DNA from: Diplonema japonicum
Lineage: Eukaryota > Euglenozoa > Diplonemea > Diplonemida > Diplonemidae
Assembly (NCBI GenBank): GCA_964019335.1
Contig: OZ025671.1
Span: 496,001-560,000, forward strand
Reading direction: 5' to 3'
DNA length: 64,000 nucleotides
The notes under the pieces were generated by a model, which was not told the origin of the DNA, did no database searches, and saw only the letters and a program-made list of their open reading frames with translations. Positions 27,420-37,907 of the stretch are shown piece by piece. Both the position numbers and the translations under genes were made by a program. The stretch's first letter is position 1, and the number at the start of each line of letters is the position of its first letter.

Positions 27420-29075
27420 CCCATAAAGGACCGCTATTTTTCGTCTAAAAAGTCGATTTTGAACTTTTCGTTCAAATACCAAAATAAAATGGCGAGGGTG
27501 GAGTTAGAGCGTGTGTACCTATATTATTTTCACTACCCCATTTCTGGAGCGCGAAGCGGCCTGCATTTCAGCCCCCAGACGCGCCCAAACTTTGGTGGTA
27601 GAGCAGCATTTGAGAGAAACAACTCTTGCAAAGGGCACATGCTATCCGGAGGTTCCATGGTTTCGGCAAGCAGCGCTTATTCAGCGTGCAGGGTGGGCTG
27701 GTTATTTTTTTTTTCACCACTTATGGCTGTTCTTTGAACACAAGGTCCGAGGTGCCGCAGATATGCGACTTGTCCAATTTAAACGTATTTCTATTTTCAA
27801 GTGGTTTTCAAGAGGTTTTCAGGTGGTTTTTTAAGGTGTCGTTAATGTGAAAAAATTCGAAACAGGGCACAGGGCACAGGGCACAGGGCACATTGCTACG
27901 TTGCAATCTCTGCACGAGAACATGGCCTGGGTGCGTTTTTTCTCTAATTTGTTGCACACAGTGCAATTCCGTGCCTTTTGCATCTTTTCAGGACACATTA
28001 AAGGTGCACCCTTGGCACGTGAAGGTGCACCCTGAGGGGTAGGTTGTTAGGCTCCGGCGGGGAACACTTGATGTAGGTGCCACCCTTTTGCGATGATGTT
28101 GTTTGACAAGATTTCTTTGCCACACACTTGCTGACACTGAATGGGTATTCTGGGAGCAATTTCCGGGTTTTCCTGATGGTCCCCATGCAGTGGAAATCCG
28201 CATTGTAAATCCGTATCAACAATGGGACAAGCGAAAGCAGTTGTCAAAGACAATCCAGTAATTCTGGTGCTGATATTCGGTGAGCAGCTCTGCCTCTTTC
28301 CCCCGGGTGCCCGCGCCGGTACAAACAATCATGTTTAGAGTGTAACCGGTGTCTGATTTGCATTTTGAACCCATAACGCTTCCTCTTCTTCGGCTCATAA
28401 ACAATGAACCCGACACGGCTTCTACAGCGTATGATGGTTCATCCACAGCAAGGTTTCGCTTGGGTACATACAGGGATGACCAAGAAGGAACCACAAGATT
28501 TATAAGATTGCGCCCGTTAGCCATTCTGTCTCCTTCTCCTCCACCAGGGGGCAACCCAACCGCATTTGGCGCATTATTCTTAGCAGCCTGTTTCTTTCCA
28601 TTACCGTTCTGAAATATTGTGAATATGGGGTATCTGTGAGTTCATCCTGTGCCCAGTAGACCTTGATATCTGTCTTGATTATGAGCCCTGTAAGTATCCA
28701 AAGGCCTCTATACCACTCGAATGGCTTGCTGCCCACCCCACGATAGCCTTTTAGAGCCGCAGGAGTGAAAAACAACAAAGTACAGGACAAACCTGCAACC
28801 CCCCGCTGGAGGGGCGCCCTATCAAAAACAAAGGAAAAACCTCCAGCCCGTTGAGACCCACTACTGGTACACTTGGACCTGGTACCTTGCGAAATATTTT
28901 CCTCCCCACCTTCTCGATTTTGTCATCCCATTCCATATCCGGGATATCCCCATCATCCGGTGGCACTGACCCTTCTTCAGAAGTACTTTCGGCACAACTC
29001 CTTATGGGGTGTAAAAAAAACAATGTCTGTGCCACTATTTTTTTTCTCCTATATTCAGCTCCGGTCCTTTATGGG
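27420..29075 (-). mobile_element. piggyBac-type transposon, family A, complete ends but dead transposase
   Basis: A 1656-bp element. Perfect 14-bp terminal inverted repeats (CCCATAAAGGACCG) lie at 27420-27433 and, inverted, at 29062-29075. Each end is flanked by TTAA (27416-27419 and 29076-29079), the canonical piggyBac target duplication. It contains a degraded transposase on the minus strand. It sits between the AGMO gene and a gene-free stretch. Confidence 0.9.
27888..29035 (-). pseudogene. Degraded piggyBac-like transposase of family A
   Basis: Pieces of the DDE_Tnp_1_7 transposase occur in order on the minus strand but in several frames with stops. Recognisable parts are KVYWAQDELTDTP with MERNRLLRIM (N-terminal helical part), LAVDEPSYAVEA with DTGYTLNMIV (first catalytic Asp block), YWIVFDNCF (second catalytic Asp), MGTIRKTRKLLPE, and a C-terminal cysteine finger (CTVCNK ... 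CRDCNVAMC) at about 27888-27975. At least three frame breaks separate them, and no intact start is seen. The element cannot make a full transposase. Confidence 0.85.
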
Positions 29076-29079
29076 TTAA

Positions 29080-29785
29080 GAAACAAAAAAAGTGGGAGTT
29101 TTCTCTTTTTTTTTTTTTTTTCTCTCTCCCCCCTTTTTTTTTCTCTCTCTCTTGTAAAGGGCGTCCCCTCTCACCCCCCTCCTTTTTTTTTTTAGACTGG
29201 TGTAGAGAACGACATGTTTTCATTTTTTTTCTTTTTTTTTTTTGTGCGCAGTCGTTATTGACTTGTAGAAAGGGATAAACACAACAATGCTGTCACCGCT
29301 CTTCTTTAGCAAATAACAATTCATTTTTTTTTTCCCCCAAAAAAAAGAAGATAAAAAAGAAGAAGAAAAACAAACAAACAAAAAAACTGTCCTGCACCTA
29401 TTCACACAGCCGGCGAACACTGTCCCTTCCGGGTGGGTCGTCACTCTGCTGTACTCGGGAAGAGAAATTAAAAAAAAAAAAAAAAAAAGCACCAGGAAAC
29501 ATGTTCGCCAGGGTTTAAAAATAATCAGGCGCCTTTAGCAGGATCCATGTTTGTCGGGCAAAATATGATCATTAAGAAAAACCTAATTTATACCAAGTTC
29601 TTAGGCAAGAATTTCGCAGGTCTCTGGTGTATACATAAACACATGAACACCTCCAATGCTCTTTATTTAACAAACTACGGGTGTTACAGAAGAAAAAAAA
29701 AAAAAAAAAAAAAGCATGGTAAGGAAGGGAAAGAAACAAAGAAAATTCACCATTGGTGGGGGAATGTTGGTAACCACCCACCAGG

Positions 29786-29830
<45 letters not shown>

Positions 29831-30248
29831 AAAGGAGGGACTCAAGTATAAAAGTGGAAAAAGAGTAACGAGCTCTGGGATAAACAGAAACTGCTATGAG
29901 TACATTTCACAGCCATGTTCCTTTTTAATTTTTTTCCCTCCCCCCCCTTTTTTTTTGGCTTGATCGCCAACACAAAACTGATCTAGTTTGTACGCGTGCG
30001 AGGGAGGGGGGGAGGGGGTAGAACCTGGAGAAGGTTACAAACCCTTATTTTTTTTTCTTTCTCTTTCGTTTCTTCATTTCACGTTTTGTTTCGAACAAGT
30101 CAACAACCGATTGATTCTTGCACGCAACTTTAAAAAAAAAAAGAGAATGCATTACACGTGCCTTAGGTCCAAGATTTTTTTTTTTTTGCTGTACTTTCCC
30201 CTCTTTAGAAAAAGAAAAAAAAAAAAAAAAAGGCAAACCACAAATTAA

Positions 30249-30280
<32 letters not shown>

Positions 30281-30371
30281 CTTGTGTTTCTTCGCTCGAG
30301 CAAAAATTAAAAAGAAGAATTCTCCCCCCCCCCCCCGCTCGGCACAAGTATACATTAAAAAAAAAAAAATC
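29080..30371. other. Homopolymer spacer beside the transposon
   Basis: No supportable gene in 1.3 kb. A mixed-composition patch at 29270-29460 (minus strand SLPEYSRVTTHPEG and MNCYLLKKSGDSIVV) could be exons of a tiny gene, but I found no consistent splice joins or family. Confidence 0.5.
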
Positions 30372-31418
30372 TCACTGCGTTGAATTGCTATTCCTCGACA
30401 CGATGCTTCCCCGAGAAGACTGTGAAGACGGGTTTCCCACCCTGTGGTTGATGACAGAAGACAAAGGTGAAGGGTAGCCCCTGCGTCGGATAGGGTCGCG
30501 GGGCTTCCATGACGAGAGTCGCTTCAAGGAGTCAGAAAAGAAGGAGTGCAGCAACGGCCAGCTACACGAAGCTGCCACCAGGTTAGCATGAGGCGGGCAC
30601 GGACTTTGTATGAAAACAGCGTCTTTACCTTTAGACTTCTTACACAGACCGTTGGTTGTTGCCATGTGAAGCGCAGGGTCAAAAACAGAAGCAAAAAAGT
30701 ATAAGAACTCAAGCAGACCATCACCTGCTGAACATGTTGGGGCATAGCACAGTCTGTTCCGCCTTGTAACGCACAGGATCATAGTGAGAAGCGCGTCATC
30801 GGTGAGCTGCCCGTGCAGGTGCACCTCGCGAAGCATTTGAGACACGACTTTAAATATTGTAATCGTGTTCTTCGACTTCCCCGCCAAGCACAGCAACGTT
30901 CTGAACCCTGCTGATTTTGTTTCGCTTCTCAAGGATGGTTTTAAAACGGTCACGTTCATCCATGGGACAGGGATGTCTCTCCTTCTCACGCAAAGGACGC
31001 CATGTGTTTTCTGTGTGGCGTCCAAGCCCCACTCGTCTTCAAGCACTCTTACAACAGCTTCACCCTTTACAGTGGTGACTATTTCTACCTTTCCTTCATT
31101 TGAGGTACTTGGAACCCCAATGTCCTCTATGGTCATGTCGTGGTCCAGTCTTAGGACAGTGTCCTCTACTGTTGCCCTCAGCTCTTGAACAATCTGTTCC
31201 GCCTCCTCCTGCTGGGTGAACCAGGCTTCGAAGGCCTCCACCTCTTGCTCCAGCACCGTTCTGCTCTTGTCGTGCCTCGTCCCGCGCAGCCACGGGACCC
31301 GTTCTCTTTCCGCCTGCGCCATTGCCGCGCCGGTGGATTTTCTCTGTTTCGATGTGTTGGGACCCCCCAAGCCATCACTCCCATGAAGGAGCCCGCCTAC
31401 TGTCATGATCTCATTCAT
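30372..31418 (-). CDS. Uncharacterised 348-residue protein, weak resemblance to the C-terminal part of Trf4/Cid1-type nucleotidyltransferases
   Basis: Intact frame starting at an ATG. Residues 1-60 are charged (RGTRHDKSRTVLEQEVEAFEAW), followed by a compact alpha/beta region. About 175-275 (FRTLLCLAGKSKNTITIFKV, then DALLTMILCV, GLLEFLYFFASVFDP and HSFFSDSLKRL) has the helical order of the PAP-associated region in non-canonical poly(A) polymerases. I cannot find the catalytic GS motif or the DxD pair in the N-terminal part, so any such relative would be inactive or too divergent to see. The tail is Ser/Arg-rich. Function unknown. Confidence 0.5.
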   Translation of the reverse strand: MNEIMTVGGLLHGSDGLGGPNTSKQRKSTGAAMAQAERERVPWLRGTRHDKSRTVLEQEVEAFEAWFTQQEEAEQIVQELRATVEDTVLRLDHDMTIEDIGVPSTSNEGKVEIVTTVKGEAVVRVLEDEWGLDATQKTHGVLCVRRRDIPVPWMNVTVLKPSLRSETKSAGFRTLLCLAGKSKNTITIFKVVSQMLREVHLHGQLTDDALLTMILCVTRRNRLCYAPTCSAGDGLLEFLYFFASVFDPALHMATTNGLCKKSKGKDAVFIQSPCPPHANLVAASCSWPLLHSFFSDSLKRLSSWKPRDPIRRRGYPSPLSSVINHRVGNPSSQSSRGSIVSRNSNSTQ

Positions 31419-31580
31419 ATTTCAATTTTTTTTTTTTTTCAGTACATTTGTATTTTTTTTTTTGTTCTCTCTCCTGTATAAAGACGTTAGATAGGAAAAC
31501 GAAAAGAAAAAAGAGGGGCGGGGGGAAATGCATCGTAAAGAGAATGGAGAGGGGGGGGAATTTTTCTATCGTAAGAGTAG

Positions 31581-31940
31581 AATAATATAATATAATATAA
31601 TATAATAAAATAAAATAAAATAAAATAAAATAAAATAAAATAAAATAAAATAAAATAAAATAAAATAAAATAAAATAAAATAAAATAAAATAAAATAAAA
31701 TAAAATAAAATAAAATAAAATAAAATAAAATAAAATAAAATAAAATAAAATAAAATAAAATAAAATAAAATAAAATAAAATAAAATAAAATAAAATAAAA
31801 TAAAATATAATAAAATAAAATAAAATAAAATAAAATAAAATAAAATAAAATAAAATAAAATAAAATAAAATAAAATAAAATAAAACAAAACAAAATAAAA
31901 TAAAATAAAATAAAATAAAAATAAAATAAAATAAAATAAA
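31581..31940. repeat. Long (TAAAA)n pentanucleotide microsatellite
   Basis: About 360 bp. The left 20 bases are TATAA-type units and the rest nearly perfect TAAAA units, with small variants near 31806 and 31885. It lies in the spacer between the genes at 30372-31418 and 31974-32564. The translated ILFYF frames across it are repeat artefacts. Confidence 0.97.
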
Positions 31941-31973
31941 AAAAGAACTCTCCTCTTTTTTTTTCAACCTTTT

Positions 31974-32564
31974 TCAACGCAGCAAACTAAGTAGCGCTTC
32001 ACCGTCTTCGCTGCTGTCATCCGATTCCGCACCCGAGACTGTGTCACATTCTATAGACCCTAGCACTGCAGGTGATAAAGGGCGGTAGGGGTTCAGGGAC
32101 TTCACCGGGTGGGGCAGGTTCCAAATCCGCATTTGGTGAAGTTCACTAAGACGCCGCATGCGCAGCTTGGAGTACTGTATAGGGGTGAGCTGCCGTTCCT
32201 TGGCAAGTTCGTCCTTGGAATCGTAATGCAGCCATGCTAAGGTTTCCTCGCAATACGGCTCAGAGCGGTTTAGGGATAGTGTTCTTTCCAGGCCGTGGAT
32301 GTCGGTGCTGTCCCAGGACACCAACTCCTTTCCCATGAGCCGGTCCGGGAGCTTTGCAATTCCACCTACCTCTCTCTTCTGAACGAACCCGTGGTGGTGT
32401 TTACCCATCTTTTTCGCCACCTTTTCCCACATTCGCATTCTGATCTCCCTTCTTCGAAAAGCGGTCTCAAGCCCGCACAGTGTTTCATTGATACTTCTAA
32501 ATATCCTTTGTGAGCCGCCATCGTACACAAATCGCTTGCTCTGTTTAGGCCTCGCAAGGTGCAT
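31974..32564 (-). CDS. Uncharacterised 196-residue protein
   Basis: Intact frame from ATG to stop, with basic N-terminus (MHLARPKQSKRFVYDGG) and acidic C-terminus (ESDDSSEDGEALL). The middle is helical and charged, with GKHHHGFVQKREVGG and TPIQYSKLRMRRLSELHQM. There is no signal peptide or membrane segment. The composition suggests a nuclear protein, which is inference only. I recognise no family. It is preceded on the coding strand by GCACAAGGAA and followed at once by the TAAAA array. Confidence 0.5.
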   Translation of the reverse strand: MHLARPKQSKRFVYDGGSQRIFRSINETLCGLETAFRRREIRMRMWEKVAKKMGKHHHGFVQKREVGGIAKLPDRLMGKELVSWDSTDIHGLERTLSLNRSEPYCEETLAWLHYDSKDELAKERQLTPIQYSKLRMRRLSELHQMRIWNLPHPVKSLNPYRPLSPAVLGSIECDTVSGAESDDSSEDGEALLSLLR

Positions 32565-32872
32565 TTCCTTGTGCTTGTTTTATATGTTTATACTTTTTTA
32601 CGGAATAGAATGAATAAGAAGAGGGGGTGGGTTCAACATACACGGGAGGGGGAAGTGGTGGCGGATGGGTTGATTCCATTTTTTTTTTCTTTTTTTTTTT
32701 CTTTCCATTGTTACTTCACAGAAAACTCACAAAAAAAAAACAAAAAAAAAGATTTTTTCTGAATGAAAAAAAAGAAGGGAATGTGCGGGCGGGGGGGGGG
32801 GGGGGGGGGGGTAAACAATGAGTGGGAGGGAACGGATTTCTTTTTTTTGTTTTGTTTTTTTGGTTTCTAATT
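32565..32872. other. Short homopolymer spacer
   Basis: No gene. Contains T-runs, an A-run and a G-run near 32791-32811. Confidence 0.6.
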
Positions 32873-35153
32873 CTATGTGTTGAAGAGGGACTTTTCGAAC
32901 TCTGTCGCATATTTCCCCACGCCCTCTTTGGGCGAGTCGTGTGCTGGTGCAGGTGCAACGGGATCACCACCCAAGTACAACCCATAACCACCCGCACCCC
33001 CTAAACTTGGTGCTTCTGCTTGCCTCTCCTTCAACCTCCCACCCAACCCGTAGCCATAGTCATTGTCATTTCTGTCAGAAGGAACGGGTGATATTCTACC
33101 CCCAACCGGTCTTGTCGGCGAGACGGAAGCACTGTGTGTTGTGAAAGGGGAACATATCGCTTCATACCTTCTCAACCCATGGGCCACCGATGAGGTCTTC
33201 GGCTGCACACCTGGTTGCGACCTGTGCTTCTGAGTGTGCTCTGTGAGACGCTGCAAAATCTGTTAGAAAAAAAAAATCTTTTCGTCGTAACATGATTCAT
33301 ACATTCAGCACGTTCTGCCGCTGCCCGTTGGACTTCGAGTGGTCAACTGGGTTGACGAAAGACGGTTGCGGCGGAGCACCAGTTGCCGACATCCCCGACA
33401 AGGCGCCTCCTGGTGTCGGGTTGCCGGGGGGCGGGGGTGATGCTCTTGTTGTAGAGAAGCCCGGGTTGCCAGCTGGGAGGTACCGCTTGATGGGCGACTT
33501 TGAAGTTCCGAGGATAGACAGCTCGTCCTGCCGTGGGCGGCGAGGGGTGCCTGGGGCCGTCAGTGTGCCCACAGCACCACTGCCGTACACCACGTCGTGC
33601 AGACGCTTCTCGAACCCATTGACACCGATGGGCCTTGGGGGGGGCGCACCCGCTGCCATGATGACCCGCTCGTCACCCTCCTCACGTCCCGCGGGGAACA
33701 CCCCGTACACGTTCTTCAAATCGTTGTGCGGGGAAGGCACACGTGGGACGGGCGGCGGGTTCGGGACCTCCGACGGGTACGACGGGTACACAGGGATGCC
33801 CCCCACACCGCTTACAGGTGCAGGCGCTGGTGCTGAAACGGGAGGTGCGGACACTGCATGCGGTGTATAGATGTTCTGGCTCAACGGCTGCGCATTACGG
33901 TAGCTGTTAGGGTCCAATCCGATGGTAACTCTTGTGTTGGGCTGCGTGATGGGGTCGATGGCATCTGACGGCCATGGGTTGACTCCAATGTACTCATTCT
34001 GGGCCTCACCGTACACCGGCTGCTGCATAGACAAAGGGGCGTACTGTCCTGACCCTTGCTGCGTGGAAGGGGGTGCTTGGTTTTGAAATGCAGACGTCGC
34101 AGGCAACGATTGGAGAGGGCTCGGCGGACGGATCGTGGGCTGCCCGGTAGGGTACCCAACCACCTTACCGTCAGGGCCGATCATGGACTGAGGGACAGCT
34201 TGCAGAGGGGCGAGGGTGGGAGAGACACGGTGCGACGACTCGACGCTTTTCTTATGCTTCACAACCATTCTTTGGAACTCACGATTGAGCGCGCAGACAA
34301 GGTACTGGTACTGCACCTTCGTCTTCACCATCCCAGAACGCTGGTATTTTAACAACTGCACTATTTTTTCCACCTCCATTTTTTTTTGAAGCGCGAACAA
34401 CGCGAGACACGCGTGCATGGCGATGAACACACCAGTTCGGCCGACACCCGCCCCGCAATGGACGAGCAAGGGGTGCAACGTGGAGTTAGGAAGCTTCCCG
34501 AGGGTTAAGATGATAGACATCAACCCCAAGGTGTCACGGGGAACACCTTCATCGGGCCACGCAATGTACTGAAACATAGTGATCTCACGTGTCATGCCAT
34601 TATCGAGATTGGTAAGAACAAGATGGCGGGTGATGACATCGTCGGTTTGGGTTGCTTTGACCAGCCGGACGGAGTACGAACGTACAGGGTTCATGATGGA
34701 CTCGGGACGGGATGGCCAGTAGATGGCGCTGTTTTTTTCTGTCGTCAGCATAATGATGTAAGAGACCTGGAATTCTGCTATCATTCTCCAGAAGTCACCG
34801 ATGGTATTATCCATGGGAGCCTGTGTGGCTATGTAGTTGAACGGAATTTCGAAGAGTGACTGGCCGTCGATGTAGTTGGCGTTGATGTAGGTGTTGTCAT
34901 AAGGGCCTATGTGTGACAAAGTGATCTTGGTCTCCTCGTTGGGGAGGACTTGGTCATTTCTGTTCTTATCAGCGTTCGCCGGTTCTGCGCCTGTGGTGAA
35001 CACACCCTCCTGGTCCATCAGCTCGTAGTCAACCTGTTGCAATCTATTAAATTCCGTATCCAGCGGGCTCATTCCCCCCGGCCCCACCGGCTGTAACAGC
35101 GAACTCACATATCGCTTATATTGACCTGCAAATTTCTCTTGCCATTGACTCAT
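32873..35153 (-). CDS. Classical protein tyrosine phosphatase with long Pro-rich tail
   Basis: 745 residues from two exons, 35153-33303 and 33259-32873, joined by a 43-nt GTATGA...CAG intron. The catalytic domain covers about residues 10-300. Visible motifs are YINANYIDG (substrate loop), TQAPMDNTIGDFWRM, the WPDEGVP loop near 197, the P-loop HCGAGVGRTGVF near 231 with catalytic Cys and Arg, and YQYLVCAL near the end. The usual NRYKDILPYD appears as NRNDQVLPNEET, so the phosphotyrosine recognition Tyr is absent and substrate preference may differ. The 440-residue tail is disordered, rich in Pro, with PPRPPGF-like segments that could bind SH3-type domains. It has no signal peptide and probably works in the cytosol. 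Confidence 0.87.
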
Positions 35154-35457
35154 CTTAGAGCATTATTTTTTTTTTTTTTTTTTTTGTTGTAATCGGAGTT
35201 TTGTCACTTCCCCTTTTTTTTTTTTTTTTTTTTTTATTGGTTTGTACAGAAAGAAGAAGATATTAGAAGATTTTTTTTTCCTTTTTTTTGTGTACATGTG
35301 TGTTGGGAGAAAAAGAAGGGGGGGGGGGGGGGAGAATGGAAACGGCGATTTCTTTTCTTTTTAAATACGCAAACCCGCCTTAATAAATTTCTTATTATTA
35401 TTTATTTGTACCAAATTGATTTGGCTCCTGGAACTCGGTACGTATACCCGTCACCCT

Positions 35458-35498
<41 letters not shown>

Positions 35499-37301
35499 CC
35501 ATTCTTCCCCTCTACCTTGCACGAGCCATTGCGATAGCCTCTTGCTAGTGTGTTTAAGGCGGTATCTGAGTCTGCTTTGAAGGATTTTTGATAGCAATTT
35601 TTCTGGTCCTGTGTGTTTTGTTCTTTTTTGTTTTCGGTCCTTTTTTTTTTTTTTTTAACACCTTGCTTTCAGCGAAAATCGTAATCGGCAGTGTCATTCT
35701 TTTTCTTTTCTCCCTTCTTCCCCAGGTGTAACAAAAAAAAAAAAAAAAGCTATTTATGGATTACAGTGGAAGAAAATGCATCAAATGAACTTTTGGGTCA
35801 TAGAACAAAAGATAAAAAAAAAAAAAAAAGGTGGGGCACAGGAAAACAAATTCGGGGTGAATCAACAATATAGAAGGGGTTCATTGGGTTCTTCCCCCCC
35901 CCCCCCTCCCTCCCCCTTTTTTTGTTTTAAAAGCAAGAGCCTAAGAGACATAAATTTAAAGTGAGGAAAGAAAGAGAGAGAGAGAAAAAAAAAAGAAAAA
36001 AAAACAGAGGTTAAAAGAAAAGCGGAAGGAGGCATTTCAACTGGTGGAAGAAAAGGAAAAAAAAAAAAAAAAAACTATTTTTGATTCTTTTGTCTGCCAC
36101 TACGAATAATCATAACTGAAAAATCGGCATGAATATCAGCAATAAAAAGATATCAACAAAAAAAAAAAAAAAAAAAACCTCCTTGTTGGTTCTTCTTTTT
36201 TTTTTTTTTCTCCTTCCCCTCTTTTCCTGCATTTCGCCTCGTTGAATTTACTCCTTTCGTCTTTCGTTACTCTTTTTCTTTCTTCCTTTTTCCCTTCTCG
36301 TTGGGAAGGGAATAAAAGAAAGGTGGGTTGGGTAAAAAAAAGGGGGGGGGGGCAGCAAATAAACAAGGGGGAAGAGAGAAAGGGGGGGGGATGCCAAAAA
36401 ACAGTGACACATTGAACAATACAATCTTTTTTTCTTTTCTTTTTTTTTCCTCCCCTCATTCTCTTTTTTTCCCCTTCTTCGAAAAAAAAAAAAAAAAAAA
36501 AAAAAAAAGGAGTCTCCTGTTTTTGTAAACATTGAAAGAAAAAAAAAAAAAAAAACAAAAAAAAAACTATACAGGGGAACACAATTCCATCTCTTTTTCC
36601 TTTTTCTTTTTTCTCCTCAAAGAAAAAAAAAATCTACCCCTCCCAAATAAATAAAAAAGGGAGACAATCGCACTGACTACTTTATTTTTTTTTTCCTTCT
36701 TTTTATTTTTTTCTTTCTTCTTTTTCTTTCTTCTTTTCTTTTTCTCATACTTCAACCAGTTACAACAATTATGTTATTTCTTTTTTTTTTTTCCTCCTCT
36801 GTAAAAGAGGAGTCGTAATTTTCCTTAATGTGTTGAGGAGAGATTGTTATGGCCTTTTTAGCTTTGCAATTCATAACAGTTTCTTTTTTTTTTTGAAAAC
36901 CGCTGTAACTGGTTGTGTATCACTTTTTTCTTTTTCATTTTTGTTTCTCTCTCCTCTCATTTAATCATTTAAACATATACTCCTTTTCTGTCAGCCCCTA
37001 CTATTGGATTTAAAAAAAAAAAAAAAAAAAAAAACTAAAAAGGTGTCTAAACAAGGAAGGTGACGAGAAGTTTAAAAAAAAAAAATGGAGTGGGGGCCGA
37101 AGAGAGGGATGGTGTGGTGAGAACAGAAAAATGGAAAAAAAAAAAGAGAAACGAATTACCATTTACAGTGGGGGGGAAAGTGGGGAGGGGGAAGAAGAAG
37201 GGGGAAGAGACGGAGGGGGGACTTTTTTCTTTTTCTTTCTTTCTTTTTTTTTTTGATTGGTTTCTTTCTTAATGATTTTTTTTTTTCTCCTTTTTTTGCT
37301 C
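35154..37301. other. 2.1-kb gene-free spacer
   Basis: Homopolymer runs of A, T, G and C dominate. Short frames on either strand are Lys/Phe-rich and unsupported. I see nothing resembling a gene or a structured RNA. Confidence 0.6.
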
Positions 37302-37847
37302 TCACTTCCTCTGAATCAGCCTGCAGTCCTTAGGCAGCACAAGAAGACCGTTTTGGGTTGGAGAATGGAAGATTCCTTGACCATCGTGAAGGCCAGGAGC
37401 TGGCGGGGTTCCTTTGATAACCTCTACCACCTCGATCCCAGCTATCCTTCCAGAGTCACCTCTCCCATAGTACTTAATAATCCCTTCACACTGGAAGCCC
37501 TCTGCTTTGTTTGTATACATGATCAAGTCCCCAGTCTCAAAGGGCTTTGTACCATTGCCACTGGGCACGGTGTTCACGGGCAGCTGTCCCCTCTCCTTCA
37601 CTCCAGGTGAAGCAGATACTCCTAAATTATGCACAGCTGACCTTGCAGGTGCAGGGGGTGTTCTGCTTGGCGATGCCGTTCTGTATTGTATTTACCTAGT
37701 CCCCACCCTTGTAGTGCATACGTCAGCCTTGTCCTCCCACCCAGCTTCTTTGGTGGCGTCGTGGTTCGCAAGGCAACAGGTGACCGCGAGGCGCCTGATG
37801 ATGTCGAAGCTGGTGTGTTACGGGTTCTTGCCGACAGTGTGTTTTTA

Positions 37848-37907
<60 letters not shown>

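Noticed and set aside
27862-27889. ACAGGGC short tandem repeat resembling a minisatellite
   Set aside because: Only four units, inside the piggyBac relic where it lies beyond the cysteine-finger codons. Too short for a CRISPR or regulatory array.
31411-31977. Minus-strand frame of ILFYF repeats
   Set aside because: Translation of the TAAAA microsatellite; no independent coding evidence.
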